From an uncultured Oxalobacteraceae bacterium (GTDB taxonomy: Bacteria; Pseudomonadota; Gammaproteobacteria; Burkholderiales; Burkholderiaceae_D), in assembly GCA_937996605.1 (NCBI GenBank), contig CALKVB010000454.1:1-8537 (forward strand): 8,537 nucleotides of DNA, in the 5' to 3' direction. Both the position numbers and the translations under genes were made by a program. This document shows, in pieces, positions 1 to 4,759 of this stretch (the stretch's first letter is position 1; each line of letters opens with the position of its first letter). Under the pieces are notes generated by a model that searched no databases, was not told where the DNA came from, and worked only from the letters and a program-made list of their open reading frames with translations.

Positions 1-13
1 GCTCTTCCGATCT
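1..13. other. Illumina adapter remnant at contig end
   Basis: The first 13 bases, GCTCTTCCGATCT, are identical to the shared 3' end of Illumina TruSeq-type adapters (reverse complement AGATCGGAAGAGC). The minus-strand gene reads cleanly through codon 296, which ends at base 14. The adapter then adds in-frame residues RSEE that should not be taken as protein. The exact match, located precisely at the sequence edge, makes an untrimmed adapter far likelier than genomic sequence. Confidence 0.93.
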
Positions 14-901
14 TTCTTCTGGATCGGTGCATAAAACATGAATGCGTTCTTCACTCGATTCAATTACCAACCATTCGTGGTTTTCAACAAAATTGCGTTG
101 GAACGTCTTTGTGAGTAGAGGGATAGGGCGGTCAGCATGATAAGCTTCGTAATCGAATCCATAAAATTTCGCTAAGGCCTCTCCTATATCTTTTAATGGC
201 ACTTGAAACTCGTCTACCAAGACGCTTTCCAAATCGATGCCCTTGCGACGCGAGGCACTCGTCGCTAATGCTAATTCTGGCGCAGATAATACGCCGTCAA
301 TCACCAGATGATCATATTTGCTGCGAACTGCAGGTGTTGGTTTTAAACGTTTTTCGAAAGCGACGGCAAGTGTTTCACATACCAATTTCATGCCATCTTC
401 CATGATGGCTGAGAAGTGATCGCCTTCGCTTGTATTGATTAATTGAAGCACACCTAAGATCTCGCCAGAATCGGCTTTGACAATCGGCCCTGTCAACATT
501 TGTTTAGTACGATAACCTGTGCGCGAATCTACTTTACTGCGGAACTCAAGTTTTGGTGTGTATTTGGCAAGCTCTTGTGTGTCATACACATTGCGTATGT
601 TGACTAACTTTTTGGTCAAGGCGACATAGCCAGCGATACTGCTGCCCGCAATTGGCAAGGTGAAATCTTTGAATGACTTCAGGCCAGTTTTTACGGTGGT
701 TTGGATTTCTAATTTTGATTCGGTCACGGCATATAAGGTCATATGCTCAGCCTTGAACTGGTCTCGAATGGCATCGGCAAGATCAACCATAATTTGCTGC
801 AGGTTGTCGGTGGCGTGGATCTTATTAGTGATGTCCTGTAGAGATTTGAGGAAAGAGAGTCGGTGAAATAAATCGTATTCTTCTGTATGCGCTCGTTGCA
901 T
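14..901 (-). CDS. GAF-domain GspE/PulE/PilB-type ATPase, N-terminal part (3' end missing)
   Basis: This open frame starts at ATG 901-899 and runs without a stop to the adapter boundary, giving 296 codons beginning MQRAHTEEYDLFHRL. Residues about 10-185 look like a GAF domain: helical start, GSSIAGYVA near 86-94, and VLQLINT near 151-157, typical of a GAF core. Residues about 200-296 resemble the MshEN/GspE N-terminal domain of type II secretion and type IV pilus ATPases, with SRRKGIDLESVLVDE near 217-231, a segment around GEALAKFYGFDY (240-251) and ERIHVLCTDPEE at the end. The Walker A/B ATPase core would lie beyond the contig edge, so the ATPase assignment is inferred from domain order. A GAAGG ribosome-binding site (908-912) lies 6 bases upstream of the start. 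Proteins of this family power pilus assembly or secretion, and a GAF domain suggests ligand or nucleotide sensing. A stand-alone GAF protein is a less likely alternative. Confidence 0.8.
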
Positions 902-948
902 TGCCAGCCTTCAAAATATCATGATGAGGTAGAGGAGTAATGCGAGGC

Positions 949-977
949 AGTATAGCTCAAAAAGACCTTGCAAAGAG
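949..977 (-). promoter_or_regulatory. Possible promoter of the GAF/GspE-type gene
   Basis: Read on the minus strand, TATACT (bases 954-949) is a good -10 candidate about 50 bases upstream of the ATG at 901. The region where a -35 should be, around 971-977, reads CTCTTTG and is a poor match to TTGACA. The position is reasonable but support is limited to one hexamer. Confidence 0.25.
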
Positions 978-1060
978 TGTCATTGAGTGAGCATGGTGAC
1001 GCGTGGAAATAATTCTGAGAGCGAAAAACTCGATTGCTGAGCCAATGATTTTTCCGGTGC

Positions 1061-1099
1061 AAAACAAATACGCCAGCAATATTTTTGACTTGCTGGCGT
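1061..1099 (-). terminator. Rho-independent terminator of the glycine-zipper lipoprotein gene
   Basis: A perfect 10-bp stem, ACGCCAGCAA (1070-1079) with TTGCTGGCGT (1090-1099), encloses a 10-base loop. On the minus strand the stem is followed by ATTTGTTTT (1069-1061), a usable U tract. It lies 36 bases past the TAA stop of the minus-strand gene at 1135. The plus-strand side has no comparable T run, so it works in the minus direction. Confidence 0.85.
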
Positions 1100-1134
1100 T
1101 GATCTATATTAGCGCTCTAGATGTGAGAAGCTTC

Positions 1135-1794
1135 TTAAATGATGACCCAGCGACCACCTTGGAAACTAACTCGGACGCGATCGCCAACGCGCAAGTGACC
1201 GGGGTTGGTAATGCGAACAGCTTGCACCTGACCATTGGCCAAACGGAAAGTTACCTCGGTTTGCACACTTTGAGGTTCAGATGATGAATGATCAATTTCG
1301 TTACCAATGACGCCACCAAGAATCGCTCCACCGACTGTGGCTACCGCACGGCCTGCGCCATCATCATTATTGCTGCGATGGCGTCCACGATCGTAGCCAC
1401 GACCACGATGGCGGCCATCATTATCGTCACCTTTCCCAAGTTGATTGCCGATAATGCCGCCAATCAACGCACCTAAGACCGCGCCGCCACCGTTTGATTC
1501 ACGCACTTGAGCAATATTGCGAATCCCGACAATCTGCGCTACCTCACTTGAAGGCTGTGCTCGGTATTGATCTTGGTCTTGATACTGTGATGCATAGGCA
1601 GTTTGTGGCGCTTGATTGGCGTAGGCATCGTTGTATTGAGTTTGGTACTGGCTCGGATAGTCGCTCGGGTATTGTGTTTGATAGCCATTCGCATAGCCGC
1701 GGTGGTAGCGGTCTTGCGTGTACTCGCGATGGACGACGCAACCAGTTAATTGGCTCAAGGCAATGAGAGAAATGATAAAGGCGGCTTTACGCAT
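1135..1794 (-). CDS. Glycine-zipper 2TM outer-membrane-type lipoprotein
   Basis: The product is 219 residues from ATG 1794-1792. I chose this start over the in-frame ATG at 1824 because AGAAGGAAA precedes it at good spacing and the protein then begins with a lipoprotein signal, MRKAAFIISLIALSQLTGC, with lipobox LTGC and lipidated Cys19. Residues 25-80 form a Tyr/Gln/Asp/Pro-rich low-complexity linker with repeated YQTQY-like units. Two glycine-zipper hairpin halves follow: residues 102-120 (GGGAVLGALIGGIIGNQLG) and about 147-167 (GAGRAVATVGGAILGGVIGNEI region). They are separated by a charged Arg/Gly/Asp loop at 121-146. The C-terminal part (178-219) looks like a small beta domain ending GGRWVII. 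This is the Rick_17kDa_Anti / SlyB-Pcp type, generally envelope-associated lipoproteins of unclear molecular function. A terminator follows at 1061-1099. Confidence 0.88.
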   Translation of the reverse strand: MRKAAFIISLIALSQLTGCVVHREYTQDRYHRGYANGYQTQYPSDYPSQYQTQYNDAYANQAPQTAYASQYQDQDQYRAQPSSEVAQIVGIRNIAQVRESNGGGAVLGALIGGIIGNQLGKGDDNDGRHRGRGYDRGRHRSNNDDGAGRAVATVGGAILGGVIGNEIDHSSSEPQSVQTEVTFRLANGQVQAVRITNPGHLRVGDRVRVSFQGGRWVII

Positions 1795-1815
1795 GATGTT
1801 TCCTTCTGAATAATT

Positions 1816-1860
1816 GAGGAACACTGTTAAAGTGATCTACCTGTAGCCTTAACGCTCCTC
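1816..1860 (-). promoter_or_regulatory. Structured leader upstream of the lipoprotein gene
   Basis: Three nested complementary segments can be paired about one axis: GAGGA (1816-1820) with TCCTC (1856-1860), GTTAA (1826-1830) with TTAAC (1849-1853), and CTAC (1837-1840) with GTAG (1843-1846). Internal loops interrupt the helix and the apical loop is only two bases as drawn. It lies 22-66 bases upstream of the ATG at 1794, in the gap after the CoA-transferase gene. It has no T tract on the minus strand, so it is not a canonical terminator. It may be leader structure or chance. Confidence 0.25.
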
Positions 1861-1939
1861 CGAGTGGCATAGTTGACCAAGTCGAGTTGATGCACCATCG
1901 CCTTTACAATGGTACTGTCACCTACCACCTTTGGTTGTC

Positions 1940-3190
1940 TTAAATGATGCCGTTCTTACTTAAGTTTTCAATTTGATCATCATCGTAGCGCAGAATCTCG
2001 CGAAGTACCGATGCGGTATCTTGTCCCAATAGTGGTGGCGCGGTCTCGTACACGATAGGCGTAGCTGAAAGTTTCATCGGGCTGCCAACTAAGGTGACCT
2101 TGCCTGCAGTGGGATGAGGTAAGTCGACACACATTTCACGTGCGATTACTTGTGGGTCGTTGAATACCTCATCGAGAGTGTTGATCGGACCGCAAGGCAC
2201 GCCGGCATTTTCTAATTCGCTAATCCATTCCTTTTTGCTTTTGCGCTTGACCATTTCTGCCAAGATCGGAACCAAAATGTCACGATGTTTTACTCGAAGT
2301 GGATTGCTTGCAAAACGTTCGTCGTCCGCAAGGTCAGGACAACCACCGACTTGTACAAACTTACGATATTGGCCATCGTTACCCGCTGCCACAATGATAT
2401 GACCATCAGAAGTGGCGAAGGTTTGGTAAGGCACGATATTTTGATGGGCGTTGCCCCAGCGCTTCGGTGTTTTGCCGCTGGTGAGATAATTGGTATTCAT
2501 ATTTGCCAACATCGCTACTTGTGTGTCGAGCAGAGCCATATCAATGTATTGGCCTTCACCAGTTCGATCACGGTAGTTCAGCGCTGCTAAAACGGCAATC
2601 GATGCGTACATTCCCGTCATCAAATCAGCGATAGCGACACCGGCTTTTTGTGGGCCGCCGCCAGGAAGATCGTCACGTTCACCAGTCAATGACATAAAGC
2701 CACCCATGCCTTGCACGATAAAATCATAACCCGCACGATGGGCGTAAGGGCCGTTTTGGCCAAAGCCAGTAATCGAGCAGTACACTAAATCTGGTTTGAT
2801 TTGTTTGAGAGAATCGTAATCTAGGCCATATTTCTTGAGTTGACCGACCTTATAGTTTTCAAGAACCACGTCAGATTGTTTCGCCAACTCTCGAATGATC
2901 TCTTGTCCTTGTGAGGTTGAAATATCGACGGTGATGGCGCGTTTGCCACGATTGGCCGCGAGATAATAGGCGGCTTCCGTGGTGTTATTACCGTCTTGAT
3001 CTTGCAGGTAAGGTGGCCCCCAACTACGTGTATCGTCACCTGCGCCAGGGCGTTCAACTTTAATCACTTCGGCGCCAAGATCGGCTAAATTTTGGGCACA
3101 CCATGGGCCAGCTAAGACGCGCGTTAAGTCGAGCACACGAATATGGCCTAGCGATGTTTTTTCTTGCTTGTGGTTTGTTGTGGTCTGCAT
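1940..3190 (-). CDS. CaiB/BaiF class III CoA-transferase, glutarate-type likely
   Basis: The 416-residue product has the full length of class III CoA-transferases, which swap CoA between acyl-CoAs and carboxylic acids in the cytoplasm. The start of the domain is RVLDLTRVLAGPW (18-30), followed by LGAEVIKVERPGAGDDTR (38-55). The expected catalytic aspartate is Asp189 in GVAIADLMTG, the position of the aspartyl-CoA thioester residue in formyl-CoA:oxalate CoA-transferase. A glycine-loop equivalent is seen at AAGNDGQYRKF (268-278). RWGNAHQNIVPYQTF (244-258), AGVPCGPIN (329-337) and the C-terminal LRYDDDQIENL closely resemble, from memory, human SUGCT (succinyl-CoA:glutarate CoA-transferase), so glutarate is the favoured acceptor, but substrate cannot be fixed from sequence. 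No clear Shine-Dalgarno precedes ATG 3190-3188, although no better start is visible. No terminator is evident before the next minus-strand gene. Confidence 0.92.
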   Translation of the reverse strand: MQTTTNHKQEKTSLGHIRVLDLTRVLAGPWCAQNLADLGAEVIKVERPGAGDDTRSWGPPYLQDQDGNNTTEAAYYLAANRGKRAITVDISTSQGQEIIRELAKQSDVVLENYKVGQLKKYGLDYDSLKQIKPDLVYCSITGFGQNGPYAHRAGYDFIVQGMGGFMSLTGERDDLPGGGPQKAGVAIADLMTGMYASIAVLAALNYRDRTGEGQYIDMALLDTQVAMLANMNTNYLTSGKTPKRWGNAHQNIVPYQTFATSDGHIIVAAGNDGQYRKFVQVGGCPDLADDERFASNPLRVKHRDILVPILAEMVKRKSKKEWISELENAGVPCGPINTLDEVFNDPQVIAREMCVDLPHPTAGKVTLVGSPMKLSATPIVYETAPPLLGQDTASVLREILRYDDDQIENLSKNGII

Positions 3191-3220
3191 ATATGCTGTT
3201 ATGGTTATTGATTATTGAAA

Positions 3221-3322
3221 AGGACTTCCGCAAAACAGACGCTGGCGTTGTTGTACCGGCTCGCCGTACGTGTGTACTGTCTTCGCTGCTACGCCTAGCC
3301 AGCGCAATTTTGCGAAAGTCCT
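3221..3322. repeat. 102-bp imperfect palindromic element, REP- or MITE-like
   Basis: Outer arms pair as three 7-bp helices: AGGACTT (3221-3227) with AAGTCCT (3316-3322), CGCAAAA (3229-3235) with TTTTGCG (3308-3314), and CGCTGGC (3240-3246) with GCCAGCG (3298-3304). They are separated by one C·A mismatch and a 4x3 internal loop. The interior holds a second small hairpin, GTAC(C)GGC (3253-3260) with GCCGTAC (3263-3269). It has no coding capacity and no convincing target-site duplication. It fills most of the 157-bp gap between two divergent starts, leaving 30 bases on one side and 25 on the other. Compensated arms of this length point to a mobile palindromic unit or a structured regulatory element. 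Whether it recurs elsewhere in the genome cannot be seen here. Confidence 0.7.
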
Positions 3323-3347
3323 AACTACTTAAGTGAGGTGACTGTGT

Positions 3348-4106
3348 ATGTGGCCCTATCCCAAAATTGTTGCCCATCGTGGAGCTGGAAAACTTGCTCC
3401 TGAAAATACCCTGCTGGCGATGCAATGCGGTCTCGAGTACGGTTTCCATGCGGTCGAATTCGATGTCATGTTATCAAAGGACGGAGTGCCTGTGCTAATG
3501 CACGACCCCGATTTTGGTAGAACCGTTGCTGGAACAGGTTCCGTTTCCAACACTTTAGCCAAAGATTTACTGCAAATGGACGCAGGGTCATGGTTTGATC
3601 CGCGCTTTTCTCATGTGACCGTTCCAGATTACGAGAGCATCTTTCGTTTTTGTCAGGCGCATGGCATCTGGATGAATGTAGAGATTAAACCTGCTCCTGG
3701 TTTCGAAAAACATACCGGCGAAGTTGTTGCTCGTACCAGCCAGCGCCTGTTGGCAGAGTTGAAGGCTCAAGGTCAAACTGTGCCATTGCCAGCGCCATTA
3801 TTCTCCTCTTTCTCGTTTGACGCCTTGATGTGCGCTAAACAAGTGGCGCCTGAGTTATCGCTTGCTTACTTATTGGATGAGTACGAATGCAATTGGCAGG
3901 CCAGCTTGGAGAAACTTTCTGCAGTTTCGCTGAATACCAATCATAAATATTTGACTGCGGATTGGGCACGTGAGATCAAAGCTGCAGGCTATGGTCTGTT
4001 CTGTTATACCGTCAACGATCCGATTCGTGCCAAGGAGTTGTTCTCATGGGGCGTCGATGGGTTTTGTACTGACCGCATCGATCTGATCGCTGCAGACTTT
4101 GCTTAG
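3348..4106 (+). CDS. ugpQ: Glycerophosphodiester phosphodiesterase, UgpQ type
   Basis: The 252-residue protein matches the length of cytoplasmic UgpQ-like GDPDs, which hydrolyse glycerophosphodiesters (deacylated phospholipids) to sn-glycerol 3-phosphate and an alcohol. The metal and catalytic motifs are all visible: HRG at 10-12, APENT at 17-21, Glu37 and Asp39 in AVEFDVML, HDP at 52-54 (His52 paired with His10 as general acid/base), Glu112 and Lys114 in MNVEIKP, and the closing VNDP...GVDGFCTDRID segment typical of the TIM barrel C-terminus. There is no signal peptide. GAGGTG (3335-3340) lies 7 bases before the ATG. It appears monocistronic, without the ugpBAEC transporter genes that often accompany ugpQ. 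The palindromic element ends 25 bases before the start codon, so the promoter must lie within or beyond it. The function is confident; the physiological substrate is not. Confidence 0.93.
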   Translation: MWPYPKIVAHRGAGKLAPENTLLAMQCGLEYGFHAVEFDVMLSKDGVPVLMHDPDFGRTVAGTGSVSNTLAKDLLQMDAGSWFDPRFSHVTVPDYESIFRFCQAHGIWMNVEIKPAPGFEKHTGEVVARTSQRLLAELKAQGQTVPLPAPLFSSFSFDALMCAKQVAPELSLAYLLDEYECNWQASLEKLSAVSLNTNHKYLTADWAREIKAAGYGLFCYTVNDPIRAKELFSWGVDGFCTDRIDLIAADFA

Positions 4107-4273
4107 TATATTTTAGCCTTACCTGAGATCGTTACAAATGCTTACCTTGCTTACAGATTTTTGGTCGTCTGGTTCGTTAAAATGCTCGTTATGGACTCAT
4201 GAATGCAGCAATGCGTTCAAACTGAAAAATTAAACCCGAATTAAATTTGACGAAATGTCTTAAGGAGAAAAAC

Positions 4274-4594
4274 ATGAAAGTAGCGAAAATCTTGGCAGTA
4301 TTGTTGGTGGGTGCGTTTTCTGTTTCAGCGTTTGCACAAACAGCGACACCAAATATTGATAAGCGTGAAGCTAGACAGCAAAAACGTATCGCAAACGGCG
4401 TCGCGTCTGGCGAATTGACTGCGAAGGAAACAGCGAATCTTGAACGCCGTGAAGCGAAAATCGAAGCCAATGAGCAAGCCGCGAAGGCTGATGGCGTGGT
4501 AACGAAAGCGGAACGCGCTAAGCTACAAATGCAAGAAAATCGCGCGAGCGCCAAGATCTACAACAAAAAACACAACGCTCGTACCTCAAATTAA
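4274..4594 (+). CDS. Small secreted helical protein with a duplicated motif, function unknown
   Basis: The product is 106 residues from ATG 4274, chosen over the in-frame ATG at 4247 because AAGGAG (4262-4267) sits 6 bases upstream and a classic signal peptide follows. Residues 1-21 (ending SAFA, an AxA cleavage site) would be removed, leaving an 85-residue, strongly charged, Ala/Lys/Glu/Arg-rich helical protein in the periplasm or outside. Two copies of a helix-turn-helix-like unit align without gaps at an offset of 28: SGELTAKETANLERRE (45-60) and DGVVTKAERAKLQMQE (73-88), sharing G, T, E, A, L and E. The second, ADGVVTKAE, resembles the latter half of an EF-hand loop, but the first acidic ligands are missing. 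It ends YNKKHNARTSN. I recall similar unnamed proteins in Burkholderiales but no assigned function. It is flanked by its own terminator, so it is probably a single-gene unit. Confidence 0.85.
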   Translation: MKVAKILAVLLVGAFSVSAFAQTATPNIDKREARQQKRIANGVASGELTAKETANLERREAKIEANEQAAKADGVVTKAERAKLQMQENRASAKIYNKKHNARTSN

Positions 4595-4629
4595 TACAGC
4601 GTAGTCGTAATGCCCCTAGCTCTGGGGTG

Positions 4630-4667
4630 AGCCCACCGTAGTAGCAATACTCGGTGGGTTTTTCGTT
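4630..4667 (+). terminator. Rho-independent terminator after the small secreted protein gene
   Basis: CCCACCG (4632-4638) pairs with CGGTGGG (4652-4658), extendable by G·T and A-T pairs outward, and is followed by TTTTTCGTTTT from 4659. It lies 37 bases past the TAA stop of the upstream gene and before the alaS promoter. The T tract also forms an alternative 9-bp hairpin with AACGAAAAA (4671-4679), so the two structures are mutually exclusive. Confidence 0.85.
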
Positions 4668-4696
4668 TTCAACGAAAAAACGGGCGCTGTTTCACG

Positions 4697-4722
4697 TATA
4701 ATCAAAGGTTAATTTCACCTTT
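4697..4722 (+). promoter_or_regulatory. Likely alaS promoter -10 box with overlapping palindrome
   Basis: TATAAT (4697-4702) is a consensus -10 element 57 bases before the alaS start codon. Its -35 region (around 4674-4679, GAAAAA) is poor. Directly downstream AAAGGT (4704-4709) and ACCTTT (4717-4722) form a 6-bp inverted repeat with a 7-base spacer, placed across the expected transcription start near 4709. In E. coli, AlaRS represses its own gene by binding a palindrome flanking the transcription start; this site has the right position for a similar operator, which is inference only. Confidence 0.45.
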
Positions 4723-4759
4723 AGTATGGCTTTTTGCCTCAATTAAATTCTAAAAACCT

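Noticed and set aside
1003..1284. Plus-strand open frame of 93 codons
   Set aside because: It runs through a minus-strand terminator and into the antisense of the lipoprotein gene, and shows no recognisable protein features or ribosome-binding site.
1825..1939. A terminator for the CoA-transferase gene
   Set aside because: ACCAT/ATGGT and other short repeats can be paired, but none is followed by a U tract on the minus strand.
3221..3322. Interpretation of the palindrome as a simple bidirectional terminator
   Set aside because: It lies between two divergent starts, not after gene ends, and no T tract of terminator type follows either arm.
3323..3347. A promoter for the GDPD gene immediately before its start
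   Set aside because: Only 25 bases remain after the palindrome and no -35/-10 pair with usable spacing could be assembled.
4189..4554. Minus-strand open frame of 121 codons over the small secreted protein gene
   Set aside because: It is Cys/Phe/Ala/Ser-rich in the manner of an antisense shadow of Lys/Glu/Ala codons. The plus-strand gene has a signal peptide, ribosome-binding site and terminator.
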